A stretch of DNA of 64,000 bases from JACPIL01 sp964360675 (lineage in GTDB: Archaea; Nanobdellota; Nanobdellia; Woesearchaeales; GW2011-AR9), in the NCBI GenBank assembly GCA_964360675.1, contig CAYHXT010000001.1, forward strand, positions 35,511 to 99,510, written 5' to 3'. The translations under genes were made by a program, and so were the position numbers. The notes beneath the pieces were generated by a model. That model was given only the letters and a program-made list of their open reading frames with translations. It was not told the DNA's origin and searched no databases. Positions 24,456 through 33,297 of this stretch are shown here, one piece after another. Numbering within the stretch: position 1 is the first letter of the stretch; each line of letters opens with the position of its first letter.

Positions 24456-25957
24456 TCTTCATCTTTCCGTTTATTTTTTTTATTTTTGATTATTCGGTAA
24501 TGATATTTAAGCTCTTTTATATTAATTATCTGCAATAGGCATAAACATAAAAAATATACTCCCCCTGAAATAGCTATTCCAATAATTATAAACGCTGTAT
24601 TGGTGATTAACAGATTTATCATCTCCAGTAAAGCAAATAACATCAAAGCAGGTATTGTAAGGCGCAGCCATGTTTTCCAAGGGACGGCCATGCCGGTATT
24701 GGCGTTTATCTTATAAGTGGAAAGTAAAAAAATTAAAAAATAGCTTATGGTAGTAGCTATGGCCGCCCCGATCATGCCTAATGAAGGGATCAATAAGATA
24801 TTTATTACGACGTTGGCCGCAGCAGAAAGGAAGATTATTCCGGTCACAATTTTAGGTTTTCCAATACCCGAGAGAACCTTGGTGTTAATCACGCCTAAAG
24901 TACAAAAGAAAACCCCCACCATCAATATTTGGAAGGGGACAATGCCTGAACTGAATTCTTCTCGAAATAGAGTGGTTAAAATCGGTTTAGCAAAAACAAA
25001 AGGGATAATCACCAACGGGACAATGGCCGTAAACATATATCTGTGGATCAGCTCCATTCCCTGAGCAAGTTTTTCTTTCTGGTTTCGCGACCATAGTTCT
25101 GAAGCCAAGGGAAACATGGGAGTAGCGACCGCAGTTCCTAAGTAAAGTATTGTCAAAGCAGTAGGGAGAATTGCATTATAAACTCCAACCTCAAACGGGG
25201 TCCTAAAATAAGTTAAAATCAGTGTATCTATATAACCGATTATTTTACTGCCTAAAGCGGTTGCGAATAATGGTATTCCAAAAGAAGCGACCTTAAATGA
25301 AGTCTCTTTAAATTTAGCAGTTTTGATGCGTAAGAAAGGAAAACGGCGAAGAGTAGCGGGAAGATAAATAAAAAACAAAATAGGGCAGACCAACAGATAA
25401 GCAAGAGCCGGACCGAAAATTCCGGCCCCCCCATTAACAAATATTATGATTAGCAACAGCAGCAACACATTTTTAACCAAGTCTACAGAAGAAAATAAGG
25501 CCATTTCCTGAAGACCGAGAAGGATTTCTTTAAGTATTATAAAAAATATGCTAAAGAAGATGTACAGTATAAGGATGTATAAGAGGATAATGGAAGAAGA
25601 TTCTTTGAAGTATTTTTGGGCAAGGAAGCTGGAAGAAAAAAATAAAATAATCCCTAAAACCAATGAACCGATTATTTTTAAGGAAACTACGGAGATTATG
25701 GCGCTTTTTATTTGGCCGAATTTCTCGTGAACTTTATATTCAGCGATATGTTTAATCAATGATTCGCCTAAACCTAAATCGCGAATAAACAAGCAAATTA
25801 TCACTAAATTCAGTACGGAATAAAGAATGCCAAATTCTTCGGTGGTGAAATAATTAGCTAAATATACTCTAATTGCATATGCAATCAGGGCTGCTAAGAA
25901 ACTGAACATTAGGGTTGTTCCGATTCCGTTAACAGCTTTCTTAATGTAAGAACTCAC
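24452..25957 (-). CDS. lipid-linked oligosaccharide flippase (Wzx/polysaccharide biosynthesis family)
   Basis: A 501-residue membrane protein with about fourteen hydrophobic segments, typical of the MOP superfamily. The N-terminal signature is 'GTTLMFSFLAALIAYAIRVYLANYFTTEEFGILYSVLNLVI', followed by 'GLGESLIKHIAEY' and 'VGVYNAILPTALTILYLGTAVATPMFP', and late helices with 'IGKPKIVTGIIFLSAAANVVINILLIP'. It would flip a lipid-linked glycan across the membrane for AglB. The start is GTG 25957, with a TATA box (CATTTAAATATCC on the minus strand, 25976-25988) about 25 nt upstream. It heads the operon running down to 20 kb. Confidence 0.9.
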   Translation of the reverse strand: MSSYIKKAVNGIGTTLMFSFLAALIAYAIRVYLANYFTTEEFGILYSVLNLVIICLFIRDLGLGESLIKHIAEYKVHEKFGQIKSAIISVVSLKIIGSLVLGIILFFSSSFLAQKYFKESSSIILLYILILYIFFSIFFIILKEILLGLQEMALFSSVDLVKNVLLLLLIIIFVNGGAGIFGPALAYLLVCPILFFIYLPATLRRFPFLRIKTAKFKETSFKVASFGIPLFATALGSKIIGYIDTLILTYFRTPFEVGVYNAILPTALTILYLGTAVATPMFPLASELWSRNQKEKLAQGMELIHRYMFTAIVPLVIIPFVFAKPILTTLFREEFSSGIVPFQILMVGVFFCTLGVINTKVLSGIGKPKIVTGIIFLSAAANVVINILLIPSLGMIGAAIATTISYFLIFLLSTYKINANTGMAVPWKTWLRLTIPALMLFALLEMINLLITNTAFIIIGIAISGGVYFLCLCLLQIINIKELKYHYRIIKNKKNKRKDEE

Positions 25958-26184
25958 ATTTTCACGATTTAGATAGGATATTTAAATGTGATGAAGCAAG
26001 AGGCGGATTCTATTTTTTAATCAATCCAAATAGTCAAAATACCGTGAATTGGCATATTGATAAATTAATCAGAACTGTTTATAATAACATTTATATAATG
26101 GTATTCTTGGATTTAAATGGAAATGACATTATTAATATCCTCTTTTGAGAGAAATTATTTCTTAAATACTCCCGGTGTTAAGAA
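25958..26184. promoter_or_regulatory. divergent promoter region between two glycan operons
   Basis: A 227-bp AT-rich region. The minus TATA (25976-25988) serves the flippase operon, and a plus TATA-like TTATTTCTTAAATAC (26156-26170) is about 22 nt before ATG 26185. Two further TATA-like stretches (near 26084-26100 and 26111-26119) have no assigned gene. No tRNA or short coding frame was supported. Confidence 0.45.
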
Positions 26185-27270
26185 ATGAAATTGATGACTA
26201 TAGGTCCGACGGAAATCGAAAAAGAGATCCTGGAGTTGGGAAAAAACCCGATGGTGTACAATAGAACTTCTGAATTTTGCAGTGTAATCAAAGAAATTGA
26301 TGGAAATTTAAAATATGTTTTCAATACAAAAAATCAGGTATTTATATTAACTTGTTCTGGAACTGGAGCTATGGAAGCTGCAATTGTTAATACGCTTTCC
26401 AGAAATGATGAAGTAGTAATCGCCAATAATGGTGTATTTGGGCAAAGGTGGGTAGAAATCTGTAATAATTATGGCTTAAATGTTAAAGAGATCAAAGGGA
26501 CATTTGGTCAAACCATAGATCCGGAAAAAATAAGATTAGTTATAACTGAGGATACAAAAGCAGTGATTATAACTGCCAATGAAACTTCATCTGGCACAGT
26601 TTCAGATGTACAAAGAATAGGTGAAGTAGTTAAAAAAACAAATTCCCTACTTATTGTCGATGCAATTTCAGATTTGTGTTGCGATGAATTTAAGACCGAC
26701 GAATGGCATTGTGATGTAGTTGTAGTCAGCAGCAATAAAGGATTAGCAATACCACCGGGGTTAGCGTTCATTACCTTCAGTGAAAAAGCATGGAAAAGTG
26801 TAAATAATTCAAACTTACCAAAATATTATTTTGATATCAAAACCTATCAAAAAAATCAAATAAGGGGGCATACCCCATTTACTCCACCTATAGGGACATT
26901 GTTTCAACTCCAAAGACGGCTCCAAATATACAAAGAAGAGGGTCTTGAAAAGATACTTGATAAAAATAAAAGACTCTCTAAGCTACTAAGAGAAGGCGTT
27001 AAGAAACTAAACCTAAAGCTAGCTTCTGACAGCCCATCTAATGGTGTTACGGCAATCTCCTGTCCTGAAGGAATAGATGCTAAAGAAATAGTGGCGGCTT
27101 TAAGAGAAAAATATAAAATTGAGGTGGCCCCTAGTTCGCTACCGTACGATCATTCCATATTTAAAGTTGGTGTGTTAGGAGATATCCAGGAACAAGATGT
27201 AATAGATCTGTTAAGCGCTTTAGGCGAAATATTAAACCAATTACAAGCTAATATAAACATAATTAAATGA
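26185..27270 (+). CDS. class V aminotransferase, alanine-glyoxylate/AEP transaminase-like
   Basis: A 361-residue PLP enzyme. The opening MKLMTIGPTEIEKEILELG with 'MVYNRTSEFCSVIKEI' is characteristic of the AGXT/PhnW/PucG group (GPT...HR...F). 'LTCSGTGAMEAAIVN' binds the cofactor phosphate, and the PLP lysine is in 'VVVSSNKGLAIPPGLAFITFS'. Serine-pyruvate, alanine-glyoxylate and 2-aminoethylphosphonate transaminases share these motifs, so substrate is open; no PEP mutase that would support a phosphonate pathway is present in the window. It starts the plus-strand run that ends at 34853. Confidence 0.88.
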   Translation: MKLMTIGPTEIEKEILELGKNPMVYNRTSEFCSVIKEIDGNLKYVFNTKNQVFILTCSGTGAMEAAIVNTLSRNDEVVIANNGVFGQRWVEICNNYGLNVKEIKGTFGQTIDPEKIRLVITEDTKAVIITANETSSGTVSDVQRIGEVVKKTNSLLIVDAISDLCCDEFKTDEWHCDVVVVSSNKGLAIPPGLAFITFSEKAWKSVNNSNLPKYYFDIKTYQKNQIRGHTPFTPPIGTLFQLQRRLQIYKEEGLEKILDKNKRLSKLLREGVKKLNLKLASDSPSNGVTAISCPEGIDAKEIVAALREKYKIEVAPSSLPYDHSIFKVGVLGDIQEQDVIDLLSALGEILNQLQANINIIK

Positions 27271-27316
27271 CTAGTTGAAGTGGTTTTATAATTTATGTTG
27301 ATAAAAAGAGATTACT

Positions 27317-28141
27317 ATGGGGAAATGTATGAATAAACCAATCAAATTAATATTAACTAAAAAATTATTGGAATTATGCAATTGTAAACCCAGTTATAGT
27401 ATTTATGCTCTTCTTCCAGAGATAAATGGGGGTGATTATTTTTATGAAGTTGATTCTCACTCTTTATTATCGCTCCCAAGAAATATAGAATTGGTAAAAA
27501 GCATATTTTCTCTGCAGACAAATGGAAGTAAATATGGTTCTAATCAACATCAATATACGGCAGAATTTAAAGAAGGTCTCCTGAACCAGCTTTCACAACA
27601 TAAAGTGTGGCTGGGAGAAAAAGAATTAGAAATCAAAGGAGACGATAAAGTCAGTATAACTTTAAGCTTATTATTCAGTTCTTACCTGGATTGTTTCGTA
27701 AAACCAGTTCAGTTTTATATCCCGATGTCTTCCAGTTGCGCAGGACAATGGGATCTATGGGACAAACAGGATTATTTTTTATTTTTGAAAAATATAATGG
27801 ACAAAGATAAACCTCATAAATTAATAGATAAATTATCTAAAAATATGATCTGGAAAACTAAGTTTAAACCTGAAGATTTCAATTTGGCAGTAAGAAAAGC
27901 ACTCCTAAAAAGAGAGATGTTTGATAAAGACCTTGAACCCGAGGCGATGATCAAAGCGATAATCATCAGGACGGGAGAGTTAAGCAATCCGAGAGTAGGT
28001 TATGAGACTATCGATTATGTAATGAGGACATTGTTTGTTAATTTAAAAGTGGATAAATATTTAAGAGTGGATAGAGAGATAGAATTTTTGAAGAGACTTG
28101 AAAAAACAATAAAAGAAGAAATATTAAATTGTTTACAATAA
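27317..28141 (+). CDS. hypothetical protein, 274 residues
   Basis: I do not recognise this protein. It is soluble and lacks signal or membrane segments. Distinct stretches are 'NCKPSYSIYALLPEINGGDYFYEVDSHS', a central 'CFVKPVQFYIPMSSSCAGQWDLWDKQDYFLF', and a helical C-terminus rich in Lys and Glu. The start may be ATG 27317 or ATG 27329 (MNKPIKLILT); a TATA-like GTTTTATAATTT (27282-27293) lies 29-41 nt upstream. It sits between two PLP aminotransferases and before a cytidylyltransferase, so it may act in the same small pathway. Confidence 0.6.
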   Translation: MGKCMNKPIKLILTKKLLELCNCKPSYSIYALLPEINGGDYFYEVDSHSLLSLPRNIELVKSIFSLQTNGSKYGSNQHQYTAEFKEGLLNQLSQHKVWLGEKELEIKGDDKVSITLSLLFSSYLDCFVKPVQFYIPMSSSCAGQWDLWDKQDYFLFLKNIMDKDKPHKLIDKLSKNMIWKTKFKPEDFNLAVRKALLKREMFDKDLEPEAMIKAIIIRTGELSNPRVGYETIDYVMRTLFVNLKVDKYLRVDREIEFLKRLEKTIKEEILNCLQ

Positions 28142-28193
28142 TCTTCGGATAATCATAATTTTTACAATCATCATATATAAGCTTTTTGGCGAA

Positions 28194-28207
28194 ACCTTTT
28201 AAAATGG
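28194..28207 (+). promoter_or_regulatory. TATA box deciding the start of the 28226 aminotransferase
   Basis: ACCTTTTAAAATGG lies 26 nt (centre) before ATG 28226 and only about 8 nt before the upstream in-frame GTG 28208, so the ATG is favoured as the leaderless start. Confidence 0.55.
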
Positions 28208-28225
28208 GTGGAGTCTGTTCGGATT

Positions 28226-29656
28226 ATGGAAAACACACCAAATATAAAACGGAGAATCGATAGGCCGCTTGTAAAGATTTCAACAGGAACTTACCCTAAT
28301 AAATGGTATGGTTCATATGCAGCAAAAGTCGCTGAAGAATTAGGAGTTAAACCTATATCAATGGGTTATGGGGATCCGGCAGTGAATGCTGTTATCCCAG
28401 AAAACTTATTAGCTATATTTCAAAAACATCTTACTTTTCCAAATGCAGGAGCTTATTCCAACGACTTGGGTGAACCTTGTCTACGTAAGGCTTATGAAGA
28501 TTTTATAATGAGGGATGAAGCTCTTGAATCAAAAATAAATTTAGTTGTAGGCACGGCCGGTGGTAGAAGTATCATCACTTCAACATTTAAAGCATCGACT
28601 AAACCTGGGGATGTCGTTTTAGTGCCTGATCCGGCCTGGAGCGGTTATGAAGCCTTAGCAAGAGATGCTAGAATAAATTTAGTAGATATATCTACTAATT
28701 CAGAAAATAATTTCGTTCCGACTAAACAAAGTATCGAAGCTGCCATTGAAAAAGCAGGAAGGATGTACCCGGACGGGGAAGTCAAATTAATGATTATCAA
28801 TACGCCGCATAATCCTACCGGGACCGTCTATGATGAGAAGGATATCACTGACATTTTAGCAGCACTTAAAGAAAATCACATCAAAGGATTAGTGGATTAT
28901 ACTTATAGATCAATCAAGGCCGAAGGTACAAGCATCCCGTCTGTCCATAAGATTGCTGAAAAATTGGCCGCAAAGGCTGGAGTTCCTTTAAGAGAATATA
29001 CGGACAACTTAATTGCTATGCAAACTTTAGGTAAGGTCACTCTCACACCTGGCTTTAGGGTAGGTTATGTAATGTCAACCGATTTAGATTTTATTGGGAA
29101 ATTCATGACGGAAAAACAAGCTAATGATTTAAGCGGTCACATATTCATTCAAACCGCATTTGCTGAATATCTTGGCAGTCAGGGGCAAAAAGATGATTTC
29201 GCAAAGACTGTAAAACAATTTGAAGAAAGGCGGGCTTATTTATTGGAACAATTAAGCTGTTTTAATTATAGCCCTGAGCAAGGAAACGTCGTAGCTAATC
29301 CAGTAGGCTTTTATCTGACTTTTGAAGTGCCGAAAAGATTCAAAGAAGAAAAGGTGCCTTTAAGAGATGTTTCTGAACTATTTAGCAGGTATCCTTTCAT
29401 CAGGCAGACTGTTTCTGAGGATGAATATACAAAATTGTTTGAAAGTAGAGGCTATATTCCCGCTTCAGAGTTATTCGCTTTAGAATTGGTCGATAAATCT
29501 GCAGTAGCTGTATGCCCGGGACACCTATTTACCAAAGAATCAAACAAAGAAAATGGTTACGAAAATTGGTGCAGGGTAGCATTAATACAGCCGGTCCAGA
29601 AATTATGGGAGATGTTTTATCGTTTAAAAGACCATAATAACATTTTACAATACTGA
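28226..29656 (+). CDS. class I/II aminotransferase
   Basis: Start set at ATG 28226 by the TATA box at 28194-28207 (GTG 28208 is the alternative); about 476 residues. It is a fold-type I PLP enzyme: 'SMGYGDPAVNAVIPENLL', 'VVGTAGGRSIITSTFKA' for the cofactor cup, 'LMIINTPHNPTGTVYDEKDI' with the Asn-Pro-Thr-Gly motif, 'LVDYTYRSIKAEG' and the PLP lysine in 'MQTLGKVTLTPGFRVGYV' with Arg of the carboxylate site. It is longer than the usual 390-420 residues. The substrate is unknown. It is followed 13 nt later by the cytidylyltransferase and probably shares a transcript with it. Confidence 0.87.
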   Translation: MENTPNIKRRIDRPLVKISTGTYPNKWYGSYAAKVAEELGVKPISMGYGDPAVNAVIPENLLAIFQKHLTFPNAGAYSNDLGEPCLRKAYEDFIMRDEALESKINLVVGTAGGRSIITSTFKASTKPGDVVLVPDPAWSGYEALARDARINLVDISTNSENNFVPTKQSIEAAIEKAGRMYPDGEVKLMIINTPHNPTGTVYDEKDITDILAALKENHIKGLVDYTYRSIKAEGTSIPSVHKIAEKLAAKAGVPLREYTDNLIAMQTLGKVTLTPGFRVGYVMSTDLDFIGKFMTEKQANDLSGHIFIQTAFAEYLGSQGQKDDFAKTVKQFEERRAYLLEQLSCFNYSPEQGNVVANPVGFYLTFEVPKRFKEEKVPLRDVSELFSRYPFIRQTVSEDEYTKLFESRGYIPASELFALELVDKSAVAVCPGHLFTKESNKENGYENWCRVALIQPVQKLWEMFYRLKDHNNILQY

Positions 29657-29669
29657 TAAATGTGGCCTG

Positions 29670-30113
29670 ATGATGCAACAAGGAACAAAACCAGTGAAAA
29701 AGAGGGTAGTTTTTACCGCAGGAACCTGGGATTTGTTCCATGTCGGACATTTAAATCTGATAAAAAAATCCAAGGAACTCGGTGATTTTTTAATTGTCGC
29801 TGTGAGTACAGATGAATTAGTGGCTTCATATAAAAAAGGCCTTCTAGTAATCCCTTTCGATGAAAGAGTGGCAATACTTGAGTCCTGCAAGTATGTAGAT
29901 AAAGTCATCAAACAAAGTTCTTTGATCGAACTAAAGCAACTTAAAGAATATGATCCAGACATCATCACCATCGGAGATGACTGGAAAGGAAAGCAGTTAA
30001 GCAGTCTAGAATGGTTTAAGAATCAACCTAATAAGAAGGTGGTATATCTTCCTTATACGTCGCATGTCAGTTCTACAAAAATAAAAGAAACAATAAGGAA
30101 ATCTAATTTTTAA
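29670..30113 (+). CDS. cytidylyltransferase-fold protein (glycerol-3-phosphate/ethanolamine cytidylyltransferase-like)
   Basis: A 147-residue HxGH nucleotidyltransferase: 'VVFTAGTWDLFHVGHLNLI' contains HVGH, 'DFLIVAVSTDELVA', 'VIPFDERVAILESCKYVD' and the C-terminal 'YTSHVSSTKIKE' (ISSTKI-type motif). These are the marks of the CTP:glycerol-3-phosphate / phosphoethanolamine group. It may make a CDP-alcohol, possibly for the CDP-alcohol phosphatidyltransferase at 39941-40588 or the glycerophosphotransferase-like protein at 35963-37504. Adenylyl transfer (FAD or CoA pathways) is less likely in this context. Confidence 0.85.
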   Translation: MMQQGTKPVKKRVVFTAGTWDLFHVGHLNLIKKSKELGDFLIVAVSTDELVASYKKGLLVIPFDERVAILESCKYVDKVIKQSSLIELKQLKEYDPDIITIGDDWKGKQLSSLEWFKNQPNKKVVYLPYTSHVSSTKIKETIRKSNF

Positions 30114-30142
30114 TTTTCTTCTAAAAGAGTACAAAATCACAA

Positions 30143-30154
30143 AGTTTATTAAAT
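30143..30154 (+). promoter_or_regulatory. TATA box deciding the start of the 30174 methyltransferase
   Basis: AGTTTATTAAAT overlaps the first in-frame ATG (30153) and is about 26 nt before the second (30174), which is the likely leaderless start. Confidence 0.55.
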
Positions 30155-30173
30155 GGTTCTTGAGAATCTAGCT

Positions 30174-31193
30174 ATGGACTTTTTAAAAATTTCCTGCCCC
30201 ATCTGCGGTTCTGATGAACATTCGTTAGTCTCCAACAAGGGCCAGTTCAATATCAAATTATATGCCTCGTTATGCAAACAATGCGGATTGATGTATCTAA
30301 ATCCAAGATGGTCTAAAAGTTCTTATGACCACTTTTATGCCAACCTTTATGACCACTTTTATAGGACTTCTAAATCTAAAAAAAATTTTCCGGAATTGTA
30401 TTACGGTAAAATCAAACAGATCCACGGGAGGATGCTGAAAGAGGGCTTATTCCCTGCTAAAATAGAAAATGCGCTGGATATAGGCAGCGGAGAAGGGTGG
30501 CCGCTGCTGTATCTTAAGGAAAATCATGAAAAAAGCGGGAAAAATACCCCTCTAAATCTTCATGCCATCGAACCTTCTTCACGTTGTCTTAAAACTCTGA
30601 AAGAATTCGGAATAAATGTGATCTCTAACGATGTAGATTCTGATTGGCATAAAAAATATAAACATAAATTTGACTTCATAATTATGAGGCATGTCCTAGA
30701 GCATTTCATGGATCCAGTCTCTGTGCTGAAAAAAGTATCTTCCTCATTAACAAAAGACGGTCTGGTGTATATCGCAGTGCCTAATTCGATGAATCCACAA
30801 TTGCCGTTAAACAAGACTTTCTTCAGGGCAGTGCACACTTTTTATTTTTCCAGGATCTCTTTGCATAACGTAATAAATCTTTCAAATCTGGAGATTATGC
30901 ACTTATCAGCGAGTCCTAAAGATAGTCCTCATGAGATATATGCCCTGTGCAGAAAGTCAAGAAAAGCGGTTCCTCCGGTAATCCTAAATGATGAGTTTTT
31001 TTTACAGAAAGAAGTGTTATCTAATTCATATAAAAAAGAAAAATCATTTAAGTTTAAGATTGATAATTCCATAAATAATTTAAAGAACCATACTAAAAGA
31101 AGGATTATAAAATTAATCCCTTCCGGGATAAAAAAGAGCAGTTATTTAAAAAAGGCGATTGGAATTTATCATCGTACAAAAATTATTAATTAA
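30174..31193 (+). CDS. SAM-dependent methyltransferase with N-terminal zinc ribbon
   Basis: Start set at ATG 30174 because the TATA box covers the ATG at 30153; 339 residues. It opens MDFLKISCPICGSDEHSLVS and 'LCKQCGLMYLNPRW', a four-cysteine zinc ribbon common in glycan-cluster methyltransferases. A class I fold follows with 'NALDIGSGEGWPLLYL', 'DFIIMRHVLEHFMDP' and 'SSSLTKDGLVYIAVPN'. The C-terminal 60 residues are basic and may contact membrane or partner. It precedes the NeuA-KdsC-NeuB fusion by about 22 nt. Confidence 0.87.
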   Translation: MDFLKISCPICGSDEHSLVSNKGQFNIKLYASLCKQCGLMYLNPRWSKSSYDHFYANLYDHFYRTSKSKKNFPELYYGKIKQIHGRMLKEGLFPAKIENALDIGSGEGWPLLYLKENHEKSGKNTPLNLHAIEPSSRCLKTLKEFGINVISNDVDSDWHKKYKHKFDFIIMRHVLEHFMDPVSVLKKVSSSLTKDGLVYIAVPNSMNPQLPLNKTFFRAVHTFYFSRISLHNVINLSNLEIMHLSASPKDSPHEIYALCRKSRKAVPPVILNDEFFLQKEVLSNSYKKEKSFKFKIDNSINNLKNHTKRRIIKLIPSGIKKSSYLKKAIGIYHRTKIIN

Positions 31194-31203
31194 TCAAGTG
31201 GTA

Positions 31204-31210
31204 AGGGAGA
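31204..31210 (+). promoter_or_regulatory. Shine-Dalgarno sequence of the NeuA-KdsC-NeuB gene
   Basis: AGGGAGA lies 6 nt before ATG 31216 and sets this start, which also gives a proper NeuA N-terminus, rather than the ATG 57 nt upstream. Confidence 0.6.
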
Positions 31211-31215
31211 GCGTA

Positions 31216-33297
31216 ATGAAAAAAATAGTTTGTGTTATTCCTGCGAGAGGCGGTTCTAAAGGAATTCCGAGGAAGAATATCAAATCATTAGCTGGAAAAC
31301 CTTTGATAAGTTATAATATCTCGGCTTCTAAGAATTCCGGGCATATAATTGAAACTTATGTTTCTACCGACGATCAAGAAATAGCTGAAATTTCCAGTAA
31401 TTTTGGCGCGAAGATTATTGATAGGCCGAAGGAATTTGCGACAGATACCGCAAGCAGCGAATCAGCATTGCTACATTTCGCAGAAAATGTAGATTTTGAT
31501 GTGCTGGTCTTCCTGCAATGCACTTCTCCATTGACCAAAACCGAGGATATCGATGGGGCGATTGAAAAATATCTTTTCGGAAATTATGATTCTGTTCTTT
31601 CTGTCTGTGAAGATAGAGGGGGATTTCTTTGCGGCGGTTTTACTTGGGATGAAGATGGAAATTCAGTGAATTACGACTTTAAGAATAGAAAGCGCCGACA
31701 GCAGAATAAAAGATTCTATCGTGAAAATGGGGCGATTTATGTATTCAGCAAAGAAGGATTATTAAAACACAAAAATCGGCTGCATGAGAAGGTGGGTCTT
31801 TACGTAATGCCTTCGTTAAGATCTTTCGAGATAGATGAACCTGAAGATTTTCTAACTATTGAAAAATTATTTACAATTGACAAAAGGCAGGATAATGTTA
31901 ACAATAATAATTTCCATATGATAAAGATGGTCATTTTTGACTGCGACGGGGTACTTACTGATGGTTCAGTATATATGGATCCTGACGGAAAGGAAACTTT
32001 GAGGTTCTCAAGAATAGACGGCCATGGAATAGGCATGTTAAATAAAGCAGGGTACATACTGGGTATCATCAGTTCTGAAAATTCCGAAATCATCCGAAAA
32101 AGGGCTGAAAAGTTGAATATATCCGAAGTGTTTTTAGGAATTAAAGATAAATTAAAAATATATCAAGAATTAAAGGACAAATATAATCTAAAAGATGGGG
32201 AAATATGTTACTGCGGAGACGACCTTTCTGATATGGAGATATTAAAGAAAGTAGGCCTGTCCTGCTGTCCATCCAATTCTCAACCAGAAGTTAAAGAGAT
32301 ATGTACTTTTGTTTCAGAATACGAAGGAAGCAATGGTTTTGTAAGGCAAGTATCAAATCTTATTTTAAAGAGCATAAAATCAAAAGAGATATTAAATAAA
32401 GGTGATAAAGAAAAAATGAAAACACTAAAAATAAATGATGTGGAAATCTCAAATGAAAGCAAGCCTTTTTTCATCGCTGAAATAGGCATCAATCATAATG
32501 GTTCGATGGATCTTGCAAAAAAAATGATTGATCTGGCAGTCATTACCGGCGTAAACGCAGTTAAGTTTCAAAAAAGAACGGTAGAACTATGTGTGCCGGA
32601 CAACGTTAAAAATTCCATGCGAGAAACCCCTTGGGGAAAAATGACTTATTTTGATTACAAAAAGAAAATTGAATTTGAAGAAGAAGAATACAAAGAAATA
32701 GACCGTTATTGCAAGGAGAAAGGAATACTTTGGACCGCTTCTGTCTGGGATATACCCAGCCTTGAGTTTATCGAAAGATTCAACGTGGCTTTCCATAAAA
32801 TACCTTCTGCGTTATTAACCCATAAAGATTTATTATTAAAAATCAAAGAAACTGGAAAACCAGTTATCCTTTCCACAGGCATGAGCACTGAAGAGGAAGT
32901 CTTAAAAGCAGTATCTTTATTTGGGGAGAATTATCCTTTGGCGATATTACATTGTAATTCCGGCTATCCGGCTAAAGAAGAAGAACTTAATTTAAATTAC
33001 ATACTGAATTTAAAACAAATGTTCCCAAATAACATCATCGGTTATAGCGGACATGAGAGGGGAATCTCAGCCACTTTGGTTGCTGCTACGCTTGGCGCAA
33101 AGATATTAGAAAGGCATATAACTTTAGATAGGTCTATGTGGGGCACTGATCAGGCCGCATCTATCGAATTCGATGGATTAAGGAGATTAGTAAGGGATTT
33201 AAATAGTTTAAATATCTGGTTTGGAAACGGAATTAAAACCGTAACAGAAACCGAAAAAACAGTTAGAGATAAATTAAGAAATGTCAACACATTGTGA
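31216..33297 (+). CDS. NeuA-KdsC-NeuB fusion: nonulosonate cytidylyltransferase / phosphatase / synthase
   Basis: A 693-residue chain with three enzymes of sialic/legionaminic acid synthesis. Residues 1-225 are a CMP-nonulosonate synthetase (MKKIVCVIPARGGSKGIPRKN, 'LQCTSPLTKTEDID', 'RRQQNKRFYRENGAIYVF'). Residues 235-390 are a KdsC-type HAD phosphatase (MVIFDCDGVLTDGSVYMD, 'CYCGDDLSDMEILKKVG'). Residues 401-693 are a NeuB condensing enzyme ('FFIAEIGINHNGSMDLAKKMI', 'AVKFQKR', 'GYSGHERGISATLVAATLGA', 'LERHITLD'). The NeuB part ends at about 293 residues, so the C-terminal SAF (antifreeze-like) domain seen in most NeuB proteins is absent. The KdsC domain suggests a 9-phosphate route. The start is fixed by an SD sequence at 31204-31210. 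Confidence 0.92.
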   Translation: MKKIVCVIPARGGSKGIPRKNIKSLAGKPLISYNISASKNSGHIIETYVSTDDQEIAEISSNFGAKIIDRPKEFATDTASSESALLHFAENVDFDVLVFLQCTSPLTKTEDIDGAIEKYLFGNYDSVLSVCEDRGGFLCGGFTWDEDGNSVNYDFKNRKRRQQNKRFYRENGAIYVFSKEGLLKHKNRLHEKVGLYVMPSLRSFEIDEPEDFLTIEKLFTIDKRQDNVNNNNFHMIKMVIFDCDGVLTDGSVYMDPDGKETLRFSRIDGHGIGMLNKAGYILGIISSENSEIIRKRAEKLNISEVFLGIKDKLKIYQELKDKYNLKDGEICYCGDDLSDMEILKKVGLSCCPSNSQPEVKEICTFVSEYEGSNGFVRQVSNLILKSIKSKEILNKGDKEKMKTLKINDVEISNESKPFFIAEIGINHNGSMDLAKKMIDLAVITGVNAVKFQKRTVELCVPDNVKNSMRETPWGKMTYFDYKKKIEFEEEEYKEIDRYCKEKGILWTASVWDIPSLEFIERFNVAFHKIPSALLTHKDLLLKIKETGKPVILSTGMSTEEEVLKAVSLFGENYPLAILHCNSGYPAKEEELNLNYILNLKQMFPNNIIGYSGHERGISATLVAATLGAKILERHITLDRSMWGTDQAASIEFDGLRRLVRDLNSLNIWFGNGIKTVTETEKTVRDKLRNVNTL

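Noticed and set aside
26185..30113. Phosphonate biosynthesis cluster, because of the AEP-transaminase-like enzyme and cytidylyltransferase
   Set aside because: No PEP mutase or phosphonopyruvate decarboxylase is present in the window; the transaminase motifs are shared with other AGXT members.
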